A stretch of DNA of 64,000 nucleotides from Cantharellus purpuraceus. Taxonomy: Eukaryota; Basidiomycota; Agaricomycetes; Cantharellales; Hydnaceae. How positions within the stretch are numbered: the stretch's first letter is position 1; each line of letters opens with the position of its first letter. The translations under genes and the position numbers were made by a program. The notes beneath the pieces were generated by a model. That model saw nothing but the letters and a program-made list of their open reading frames with translations, made no database searches and was not told where the DNA came from. This document shows positions 9,805 through 18,819 of this stretch, piece by piece. The DNA lies in assembly GCA_025174535.1 (NCBI GenBank), contig JALBUN010000002.1:366605-430604 (forward strand). The letters run 5' to 3'.

Positions 9805-10943
9805 TGCTGACTGGCCTGAAAATCCTGCTTCTCCTCTTGCTTTGGAATTACTGCCTTCTGCGCTTCTTCCTTGGCCTTCAGTGCAGCTGCTACTGACTCT
9901 GATATCATGCCTGCAATTGCTGTTTGTGTGAGATCAGCTCGGATACGTTCCTTGCGTGGTTCAGGGCATGCTGGGGATATATGGCCACGCTTTCCACAGT
10001 TGTAGCATGTCCGAGTCTCAATGCGATGGCGGTTGGAGTCAATATCCATAGGTGCAGCACCATTAGAGGTTGCCAAGGTAGTTGGTACAGAGATGACCGG
10101 AGTGCTGTGAGGGCGGGATGGGGTAGAGCGGGCAGGAGTGAGGGAAGTCTGAGCACGTCTCACTTCTAGAAGACGACGGTGGTTGCGGTCAATTTGACAG
10201 GCCGCTTCCTTCCATGCCTTGAGATCGGACGGGAGGGATGGCTGTGCATGGATCTTGTCAAGAATCATTGCAGGGAGCCCTCGGGCATAGGCATCTTCCA
10301 GTGCTGCATCATTAAACCCAGTCCTTCCTGCTAGTATCTCAAACTGTGCCGTGTATTCATCCGCTGACATGCCAGGTGTCATCCTAAGATCGTGTAGCTT
10401 TGTTCGTGCTGTTCGAGAGCGGTCAGGGTCCCCAAAAGCGTTCTCCACTTGCTTAATGAATTCCTCCAAGGTGGAGAGTGGTGAGGTCCTGTCAATGACT
10501 GCCTGTGTCTCATTGTGCGCCCATACTTCAGCAGAACCTCCTGTCATAAAAGAGAGGGCATAGAGGATCTTGGTCCGCTCATCTGGGAAAGATGTAGGCT
10601 GGACTGCAATGGCAAGCCTGATAGAGCGAATGAAACCTTCCGTCTCTGCACGATCTCCATTGAATTTGGCTGGTTCGGCTGCCCTTATTGGGCGAACGGA
10701 TGACGATGTAGGAGAAGGTGTGGGAAATGAGGTGGTCTGAGAGATGGTCTGTGCTGCAGCAATGGCGGCAGCAGTGGCAGCATCTGCTAGGTTGTTCTGG
10801 ACATTGGCGAACTGGCTTTGGAGGTGCTGGTTCTGGAGTTGCAGCTGCTGGAGCTGCTGCGCCTGGGTGTTGAACAACGCTCTCAGAAAGCCACCACTTT
10901 CACCTAGAGTGTCCCAATAGGCTTCAGGGAGCTGATCGGTCAT
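9801..10943 (-). CDS. gag: Gag polyprotein of Element 1
   Basis: A 380-aa intact frame from ATG 10943. The N terminus holds a Gln-rich coiled-coil-like stretch (residues about 25-50). The middle is a retrotransposon Gag/capsid domain (PIRAAEPAKFNGDRAETEGF, TGGSAEVWAHNET, YTAQFEILAGRTGF). One CCHC zinc knuckle, CYNCGKRGHISPAC, lies near residue 320. The product would assemble the virus-like particle and bind element RNA. The leader between the 5' LTR (11012) and the ATG is short. gag ends in TGA at 9801-9803, overlapping the pol frame. Confidence 0.93.
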   Translation of the reverse strand: MTDQLPEAYWDTLGESGGFLRALFNTQAQQLQQLQLQNQHLQSQFANVQNNLADAATAAAIAAAQTISQTTSFPTPSPTSSSVRPIRAAEPAKFNGDRAETEGFIRSIRLAIAVQPTSFPDERTKILYALSFMTGGSAEVWAHNETQAVIDRTSPLSTLEEFIKQVENAFGDPDRSRTARTKLHDLRMTPGMSADEYTAQFEILAGRTGFNDAALEDAYARGLPAMILDKIHAQPSLPSDLKAWKEAACQIDRNHRRLLEVRRAQTSLTPARSTPSRPHSTPVISVPTTLATSNGAAPMDIDSNRHRIETRTCYNCGKRGHISPACPEPRKERIRADLTQTAIAGMISESVAAALKAKEEAQKAVIPKQEEKQDFQASQQ

Positions 10944-11011
10944 GGTATCGGTGAAGTAGTTAATAGGGAAAGTGTTATGAGGTGTGGGGTCGTCTTATGA
11001 GCTTGATCTTC

Positions 11012-11375
11012 TGTGAGGGCAACGCTGATGACGAGGCCACAACGACAAGATACTCAATAAGTGAGAGCCGATAAGAAATAATGCCAGCTGGTACAGCGGA
11101 TATCCTCAGTCTATACAGCTGTTTCTGATAAATACATGGGACTTACCTGGTACAGCGGATATCCTCAGAGATCAAGCTGAGGGGATCACACTGCACCAAT
11201 GCGAGTCTTTATACTAAATGATGGAGGCGGATAGGAGAACCAAGATAGGGGGGGAGGAAAGATAGGGGAAGTGATAGGGGCAATGAAATAGGGAGGCGCA
11301 CCCTGACAGGCTGCGCTGATAGGGGTGTCCAGAGAAAATACTAAAAATAGAATATGACTTATTTGAACCCTGACA
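11012..11375 (-). repeat. 5' LTR of Element 1 (family C)
   Basis: A 364-bp LTR with the same termini as the 3' copy. A visible substitution is caccaatgcg here against caccaaggcg in the 3' LTR, and two G runs are longer here. The element promoter should lie in its first half as read on the minus strand (tagtataaagactcg on that strand). Confidence 0.95.
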
Positions 11376-11380
11376 TTGTC
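11376..11380. repeat. Right target-site duplication of Element 1 (ttgtc)
   Basis: Copy of 4946-4950. The sequence to its right (tctgggtgagtagtttc) continues the interrupted family B RNase H frame. Confidence 0.95.
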
Positions 11381-14300
11381 TCTGGGTGAGTAGTTTCATT
11401 GTTGAGAAGTATCCCAAGTTCTTGTGGTCCATTATGATGTCCACTGGATTGGAGGGGCCTTCGAGGTAGTGTCTCCATATCCGGGAGGCTTCATATATGG
11501 CAAGGAGCTCTTTGTCATGGATGTCATAATTCAGTTCAGGGGGTGTGAATGTACGCAAGTGAAAAGCAATCAGATGGACTTGTCCATCATCTGGAGAGAT
11601 GATGGACAGGATTGCGGCAAGTGCATAGTCAGAGGCATCGGTCTCTAATAGGATAGGAACATCTGGAACCCAATGAGTCAGTATCGGAGCAGAAGTAAAG
11701 GCCTTTTTCAAGGTCTCAAAGCTCTGTCTACATTCATCAGTGAAATTCCATTGGGTACCCTTCCTAGGAAGTCAGGTGAGCAGAACGGTGATATCAGAGT
11801 AGCCATAAATGAAGCGGGAGTAGAAGTTGGTGAACCCAAGGAAGGACTGTATGTCTTTGACTTTCCGTGGTTCTGGCCATTCTTGTATGGCTTTGATTTT
11901 GACATCGGACATTGTCAGTCCTGCAGGGGAGAGGATATAGCCTAGATACTCAACTGAGTCAGAGTGGAATTCACATTTGTCAGCATGGGCGAAGAGGCCA
12001 TGTTTTCAGAGATGTTGGAGTACCTCTCGGACATGTGTCTGATGCTCTTCTTCATTATCCAAATATACCAAAATGTCATCTAAGTAAATGAGGACGGTCA
12101 CATCAAGGAGGTCGGTGAAGGTATCATTCATGAACCTCTGGAACGTGGCTGGAGCATTGGTTAGTCCGAAGGGCATGACGCACCATTCAAAAGATCCATA
12201 TCAAGTGCAGAACATTGTTTTCCACTCATCGCCTTCTCAGATGCAGACTAGATGGTAGGCATGTCGGAGATCTATTTTGGAATAGATCTTAGCCTTTCAT
12301 GGGCTCTTGAGTAGGTCTGCAGTGTGGGGTATTGGGTATTGGTCTTTCTTGGTGATCTTGTTGAGTCCATGGAGGTCAACACATAGATGGAGTGATCCGT
12401 CCTTTTTACAGACAAATAGGACCGGAGCTCCATGGGGGGATAGGGGTGGGCAAATGAAGCCTGTGGCCAAGTTCTCATCTATGAATGTTTGGAGAGCCAG
12501 TAGCTCTTTTTGGGATAGTGAGTAGATAGGGCCAAGCAGAGGGGTGGAGTTGTCATTCAACTCAATCTTGAGATCATATGGTCAGTGTTCCGCTAGGGAG
12601 TTGGCTTTAGACTTGCTGAACATGTTGGTGAACTCATGATACTCCTTAGGAACCATAGATAGGTCTGGTGGAGTTGATCAGACAGAATGGACAGTGAGGA
12701 ACATCAGATCAGAGAGGTGAACCTGGAACGTGTGAGAGCCATCCAGTTTGCTTAGTCTGGCAAAGACCATAGCATCCACCATCAATATAGATGGAGGGGT
12801 AGGCAGAGTATCTATCGGAGCAGAGTCAGCAGAGGCAGAAGATAATTTCACACCTAAAGTTGCTGGTGACGTCAGGAATGACACAGCCTGTACTGGGGAA
12901 CAGAATGTGATATGGCCAAATGCCCAGTCAATCAATGGATTGTAGCGGGTGGGCCAATTATGTCCAAGAACCACAGAACAGCTGGAGTCAAGTGGAGTAA
13001 CATAGAATGTAAGGTTCTGGATTTCTCCAACAGAAAAACAGATAGACAGATCTATAGCTCGTGAAATAACAGCATTAGTAGTGCCATCAAATAATCAGAG
13101 CAATATCGGAGTTATGGTGTATGTATGGAGTTTATGTAAATCAGAAAAAGAGGAATCAAGGAAACAGTGAGTAGAACTGGAGTCAATTAATGCTTGGATA
13201 GTGGTATCGGGAATGGAGTCAGAGTGGGAAAGAGTGGATGTGTTCAGGTGGACCTTGTTTGTCATATGGGGAGTACCAACACAGCCCTCAGCCTGTACAG
13301 AGGCTAGAGGACTGCTTACTATTTTTTTGGGTCCATTGTGGCATTGGCAGCACAGCCCTTTGCCTTTGCTGCAGACAAGGTTGCCTTGTTGCAATCCTTG
13401 GCTTGGTGGCCAGGTTTTCCGCAGAACAGAGAGGTTGTTGTCCATGCGGTGCTGGTGTTCCTGCTGGGTAAGTTTTCCATCCTTCCCCAGCTTGGTGGAG
13501 AGGTCTGGAGTGCTCTTGTGAGCTCTGGAGTTATTGCTGGTTCCAGAGTTGTTCTGACTGGAACCAGAAGCAGCAGCGTTACCAGTGTTTGACTTCTGGC
13601 CTGAGTTGGTGGTGGTCTTCTTATTGGACCCCTTGTTGGACTTTAGGGTCTTGTCCAATGATTTGTCCAATTTGTTGTTAGCCAAATTTTTGTGGGAGAC
13701 CTCAGATTGATGTTCCCAATAATGGGCATCGATGGATTGGGCGAGCTTACAAAGGTTTACCAAAGTATCTGGCTTACCAACACATGATATCTCATCCTCA
13801 ATGCAGGATAGGAGACCAACATAAAATTGGCGTCAGAGTGCAGCGTTGCCCCATTGGACTTTTGGGGCTAGCTGCTGGAAACTCACAATGTATTTTGCAA
13901 TTTTGTGATTTTCCTTCATCCAAAGTTGATCGAGTTCATTCTTGGCATTGGCCTTGGGGTTGTAAGGACCAAAATTGGTCCAAAGTTCAGAGATGAAGTT
14001 GGAGTAGTCTTCTGACCATATTGGGTCATCACAGTTGTTCATGAGCGCTGGCTCAAAGTAGTCCAGTGTGGTGCCCTTGAGATAGGACATGGTGAAGGTG
14101 ACCTTTGCCTGATCAGATGTGAACACATCAGGGTGGTTGCGGAAATTCAACTGGCATTGCACCAAGAATGGCTGGAGCTTTCATGGATTGAGCCATCAAA
14201 TGGGTCGGGTTCCTGGACCTTGGTCTGGGACTTAGGGGCTTGTGGGGTACGGATGCTGCTGGCGAGCAGGGAGATGGCTTGCACCAGATTTGGGGAGGGC

Positions 14301-14466
14301 GGAGTATCGTCCTCTTCATTGATGGCTTCTATGTGGTCCGTTGGTTCTTCAACGACCTTGGGGATGGTGTCTATGCTGGGAGTGGGCACCTCGACGGTTC
14401 ATGTGTGTTTGGAATTGGCGGTGGATCATGGCATTGGTAGGAGTGAGTATAGCAGTTTGAATATAC
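11381..14466 (-). pseudogene. gag-pol 5' half of older family B element
   Basis: Minus-strand decayed gypsy sequence from gag to RNase H. Gag (about 14460-13330) includes PKVQWGNAAL and a Ser/Asn/Lys-rich tail. The protease region holds ALIDSSSTHCFLDSSFSDL near 13150-13220. RT fragments follow ([20 protein letters not shown] near 12510, [20 protein letters not shown] near 12440). RNase H includes ILLETDASDYALAAILSII near 11610. The frame is broken by several in-frame TGA codons and short shifts. Read together with 3300-4945 this is one element split by Element 1, so its 5' LTR is the copy at 14467-14981. Confidence 0.85.
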
Positions 14467-14981
14467 TGTTACGCACTAGGTCTGATTGGGGTCAGAGATT
14501 GGGTCGGAGTCGGAGCGGAAATCAGGGTGCGTCATGGGGGTTGGAGCGGACTTGGCTTCAGCTTATGTGCTGCGCCTTCACTAATACCAGTGTCCAAGAT
14601 TTCGGAGACAGAGTACAACTTAGATAGTTAGGATTGGACTTAGGAACTAGGCGTGATTCGATATTTGAACTGGGGATGAAGTCCCCAGTTGGGCAACTTA
14701 AATACATATTTGAAATCTAATAATAATTACTCTGGTGATGGGTCTCCAAGGCTGACAGCCTTACATGAGTATGTCTGAGTCTGACAGGGATGGATGTCCA
14801 GGTTCCTATGGTGATGCTGATGCATCAATCGCAACCGGACACGGATGGGTGAGATTTGGCGGTGACAATCAGACAGATAAATGGAGACGTGATGGTTTCC
14901 AAATGGAGTATAGATTTCATATGCATGGGGAACTGAGTGGATTGGACGGGGATCTGGGCATTAATGAATATAGTCATAACA
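14467..14981 (-). mobile_element. Family B LTR, 5' LTR of the decayed minus-strand element
   Basis: Plus-strand sequence starts tgttacgcactagg and ends gtcataaca, so the LTR read on the minus strand is TGTTATGAC...GTAACA (515 bp, TGTTA/TAACA termini). gag begins directly beyond its left edge. The strand opposite to LTR transcription carries an open frame (MSMSESDRDGCPGSYGDAD...) through most of its length, also present in several other copies. Confidence 0.88.
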
Positions 14982-15459
14982 ATATGGAGGATGACTCCAG
15001 GTCCTCTGAGCATTCCAGTACACTCCTCCCAACTGCTCAATCCTTCCAGACTCACTCTGATCCTGAGTCTGTCAAAAGACCTCGCTCTTCTCCCTGTGAA
15101 CCTGACTGAGATGGAGAAGAAGCTAACAAGAAGCAGCTTGTATTATGGAAACCTATGGTGAGGCAACTTCTTGAAAGGCACCAAGCGCTTGTCAGCGGTT
15201 ATGTTGACTCTTTCCACTCCAACTCGATTCACATCATCACTCCTCCTAACATGCCCTCTTCTCCTGTTTGTGCTGCCAACCCTGTCTCTACTGGTGACCC
15301 ATGTGTCAAAGGTCCTTCCCTTCCTTCCTTCCCACAACTCTCAACTCATGTGTATGAAGACCCATATGCAGCTAGCAACTCAGGTGATGCGGATGAGGTT
15401 GGAATAGTAGAGGGGGAGAGTGACTAGAAGTATCGGAGAATATTTGAAGGGGGGATGAA
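14982..15459 (+). pseudogene. 3' internal end of family A, with broken ORF
   Basis: A plus-strand frame runs from the edge of the family B LTR to 15427 with a single in-frame stop at 15107-15109. It encodes Ser/Pro-rich sequence, then WKPMVRQLLERHQALVSGYV and an acidic tail ending EGESD. It is followed by a purine-rich stretch and then the family A LTR start at 15460, so it looks like the last coding part of family A. I do not recognise the protein. Confidence 0.45.
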
Positions 15460-15900
15460 TGTATGGGAACTGGTTTTCCCTGAAAAGATCTTGTTTATGG
15501 TCCCAAAATTGTATATTTTCACTTTATGGCCTTAAAATATCAGCATATACATGCTGCATTCTCTTGATTCAGGGCCATTCAAATATTCTCTATTTTTTCA
15601 TATTTTTTTTCAGGAATTTTCCATGCAGAAATAGGTTCACAAATTTATTGTCCTGCTGGGCAAAGTTTTGGACCCACATGGACCCACAAAACTTCGCAGA
15701 TGTCAGCAGCTTCAAAGTCAGCAGAATCACCTGATCTACTGACTCATTTTCAATCACATGACTCATTTCAATCTCCGACCCAATCTGGTCACCACTGCCA
15801 ATACATGCTCAATATCTTGGCAACCACAGCTCCTCCTGACTCCATTTTTGGTGGAGAGTTCAATAGAAGCTGTACCTACCCAAAGCTGTGCCGATCAGCC
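15460..15900 (+). mobile_element. Family A LTR, 5' part
   Basis: Begins TGTATGGGAAC and follows the LTR at 670 base for base with many small differences (for example tcagcatatacatg, caaatattctctatttttcc). It is truncated at about 15900, where a gypsy integrase fragment begins. Confidence 0.6.
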
Positions 15901-16935
15901 TGGGAAATATGGAATTCCATATCCATGGACTTCATCAAGAAGTTCCCAGCATCCTCTGGTTATGACACTATGCTAGTTATTGTGGATCACCTCACCAAGC
16001 AGTCCATTTTCATTCCTACAGTTGACACCATCACAGCTCCTATGCTTGCAAAACTATTTGTGCTCTATGTCTTCTCCAAGCATGGAGTTCATGTCCTCTT
16101 TCTTCTGAACCCTTGGAAAAGCTTTGGACATTAAACTCCACTCCACCTCTGGCTACCATCTGGAAGCTGATGGGCAAACTGAACAAATGAACCAGACTCT
16201 GGAACAGTATCTCCAAGTCTATTGCAACTACCAACAGGACAACTGGTCCAACTTACTCCTACTCACAGAATTCATGTATAATAATGCTCCAAACACCACT
16301 ACTGGCTTATCTCCATTCTTTGCCACAAGGATTACCACCCAAACATTTCCATACATCCTGAACAAGACCTCACTTCTTCAAGAGCTCAAGATTTTGCTGT
16401 GGATCTCCACAAACTCCATCAGCATCTCCAAAGACCATCTCTGATGCCCAACTCCATTATTCCACCTCTGCTGACTGCCACCGATCCCTGGCTCCAGACT
16501 TCAAGGTTGGAGACAAGGTTTTCATCAAATCTGACAATATCCATACCATGAGACCTTCCAAGAAACTATCAGAGAAATACCTTGGTCCTTTCAAAATCAT
16601 CACTCAAGCAGGCTCTAACTCCTTTACCCTCCATCTCCAAGAAAGCATGTGCTCCATTCACCCCATCTTCCATGTTTCCATGCTTGAACCCTCAACTCCA
16701 GATCCATTTTCTGGTCAAGAACTAACTCCAGACCCTCCTGTTGTCATAGATGGAGAACTGGAGTACAAGATTTCAGAGATTCTGGACTCCAAGATTGACA
16801 AGAGATGAAAATGTAAACTGCAATACCTTGTCATATGGGCAGGATATGAAGGAACAGATGAAGAAACCTCCTGGCTACCAGCCTCAGAACTAGGACATGT
16901 GATGGAGATTATCTCCAATTTCCACACAACCTACT
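15901..16935 (+). pseudogene. Gypsy integrase-chromodomain fragment
   Basis: Plus-strand decayed pol end. It starts at WNSISMDFIKKFPASSGYDT of the DDE core, continues with FVLYVFSKHGVHV, a frame change, EQMNQTLEQYLQVYCNYQQD, MRPSKKLSEKYLGPFKIITQ, then the chromodomain (KISEILDSKIDKR, an in-frame stop, CKLQYLVIWAGYEGTDEE). It is similar to family B but clearly diverged, so it is a related family. It is sandwiched between plus-oriented and inverted family A sequence. Confidence 0.8.
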
Positions 16936-17405
16936 GTTTTGGAACCTACAAAATTATGGTGTTAGGGAAAACTCTAAATCACCACAATTCCATGAATGAA
17001 CAGCTGAGAAGAATATCAAATCCTACTGCAGCACAACTCCAGAAATGATTTTAACATTTGTACTTTGGTTACAATCCATTGTAATGGTCAATGCAGACTA
17101 TATGCAGAAAGGTAATACATTTCTTAGCAGTAGGGAATGAATAAGACTTCCAGATTCTAGAGTTCACAGATGCTTAGGGGTCCAGACATTCAAAAAAGGG
17201 GAATGCACTTAGAGGCTAGAGGAAGTAGGTGGATGAATCTGACTGTCCAACCAGTGACACTCTGAAGTGGGTAACAGCAATGTGTGAAGTAGTCTAGCAA
17301 CTGCTTCACACGAGTTCAAGATCCTAATGCTCTGCTAAGGCAGTACACACTAGTAACTTAAACAAGAGCACTAATGGCAGGACTATTGACAGACAATCTC
17401 ACCCT
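16936..17405 (-). mobile_element. Inverted family A leader
   Basis: Reverse complement of 1563-2035, with shared blocks such as taatggcaggactattgaca and ctgcttcacacgagttcaag. It directly abuts the end of the chromodomain fragment. Confidence 0.6.
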
Positions 17406-17700
17406 GTAGATTTGTAGTCACATGAGGTAGATACTACACTCATTCCCAAAGCAGGACAATCACTACTTCAAGTGCAATCGAATACAGTTACACAACTGTA
17501 AGTGACCCTTGAACAATCAACAGTTACTGAGATATAGAGGATGACACTGTATGTCACTCTAGTCACACTGATGTGCAAATGATGGAGTAGAAATGGTTAT
17601 TTATTCAGAGGCAAAATGGCCTCCTTATATACTGTATCTACAGGAGCTGACTAATCCTTCTACCTATTAATAGTTATGAGTCATGGCAGGAGTTAGAGCA
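17406..17700 (-). mobile_element. Inverted partial family A LTR
   Basis: Matches the end of the LTR at about 1270-1562 in inverse orientation, including the TATA region (ctccttatatactgtatc here). Similarity fades at about 17690. Confidence 0.55.
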
Positions 17701-17759
17701 TGAGTCACCATTACTCAAATAACTCAGGCAATACATGGACTCTCCAGAATGGGGAGTTG

Positions 17760-18126
17760 CTTGAGTAGTCCATAAGGACAATGTCTCTGTGACTTTGAGC
17801 GCATACAAATGGTACATGACTTGATATAGGACTTAATGGAACCACAGAGTTTGGACCAGACATAGTCTTGCCTGACTAGATCTATAGTTTGGTTTTGTCC
17901 AAAGTGACCAGAGATCAGATGATCATGCTTGTTCTGGAGTACATGGAGTCAGAGATTGTTCACATCAGGGATGTAGATGTGGTTGTCAAGACAGAGTAAG
18001 CCTTCCAGGTCAATGGACCAGTGATTGATTGGTTTATTGAGATGATCAGAGATGGCTGGATCTGATTGGAGTGCAGATTGGATATCGGAGTGGAGTGTAT
18101 CAACATCCATAGTGATAGCTGCTCGG
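17760..18126 (-). pseudogene. Gypsy pol fragment (integrase zinc-binding region)
   Basis: Minus-strand sequence encoding AITMDVDTLHSDIQSALQSD, INHWSIDLEGLLCLDNHIYI and PDVNNL, then HDHLISG-like remains. It aligns with family B sequence at 28660-28830 (IMDIDQLRSNIRSSL, WSLDPKGHL). It belongs to the same diverged family as 15901-16935 or a close one. Confidence 0.7.
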
Positions 18127-18819
18127 ATGTAAGTACCCAAGGTACTTACTTACTATAACATATAAGTACAATTAATATATGCAGTATTCCCTTAAGGAAT
18201 GCTGCCCTCTTGGTAGATATATGCACCCATAGTGCATATGTATAGTTATTATGTAAGCCAGTGGACCCAAGTACACGTGTGGGTCCACATATAGTAGACA
18301 GAACTTAGTAACAACCACACTGTACAACACATCGCCCAACCAATACACTTGGTTGAGTTCTGTGCAATGGTGTGAACTAAGACACCCATTAACACTTTTT
18401 TGAACTTCCAAAGGAAGAATCAATTGATTCTTCCTCATTATTAAAGTTTTCCAGTCAATACTAGAAAACCAGCTGTTGCTGGTGTACAGATGTATACCAA
18501 CCCCCCCAGTCGCTCATATAAGTGAGCAACTAGTAGACTAACTTAGTTAGCCTACAAAGATAGAAGAAAGAAAGGAGTCATCATAATGATGACTTGCAGT
18601 AGAGTGAGTCATGCTGGCAGTGCACAGGACATCATAAATGATGAATGGCAGCATGTAGCCAGCAGCAGAAGCTCCCAGGAAGGGGAGCTAGACCCTAGAG
18701 AAGTCACAGGGACTTCTCATAAGGAAGACTCTAGAAGAGAGTCACTGCAATCGTGAGACCACACAGATGATCACACAATAGATTGTCTGTCAAACAAGAA
18801 CCCTTCATCGAGTGGTTCT
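18127..18819 (+). other. Leader of the hairpin-rich element
   Basis: No coding frame is evident. It contains inverted repeats at 18131-18147, 18219-18239, 18261-18288 and 18413-18434, and more up to 18760 (for example gtcatca/tgatgac near 18577, gagaagtc/gacttctc near 18694). It may include an LTR, but without a second copy the boundaries cannot be fixed. Confidence 0.5.

Larger units (their letters stand above)
4951..11375 (-). mobile_element. Element 1: complete Ty3/gypsy chromodomain retrotransposon
   Basis: A 6.4-kb LTR retrotransposon on the minus strand. It has two LTRs (4951-5310 and 11012-11375), a 5-bp target duplication, a polypurine tract before the 3' LTR, and intact gag, pol and a third small ORF. 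Domain order in pol (protease, RT, RNase H, integrase, chromodomain) is that of Ty3/gypsy chromoviruses. By eye the two LTRs differ at three substitutions and two short G-run length differences, which suggests a recent insertion. It is nested in the RNase H region of an older family B pol. Related solo LTRs lie at 2511 and 33791. Confidence 0.95.

Noticed and set aside
18127..18500. A named LTR of the hairpin element
   Set aside because: No second copy of this segment is complete in the window and the 3' end is cut off by another LTR, so boundaries would be guesses.
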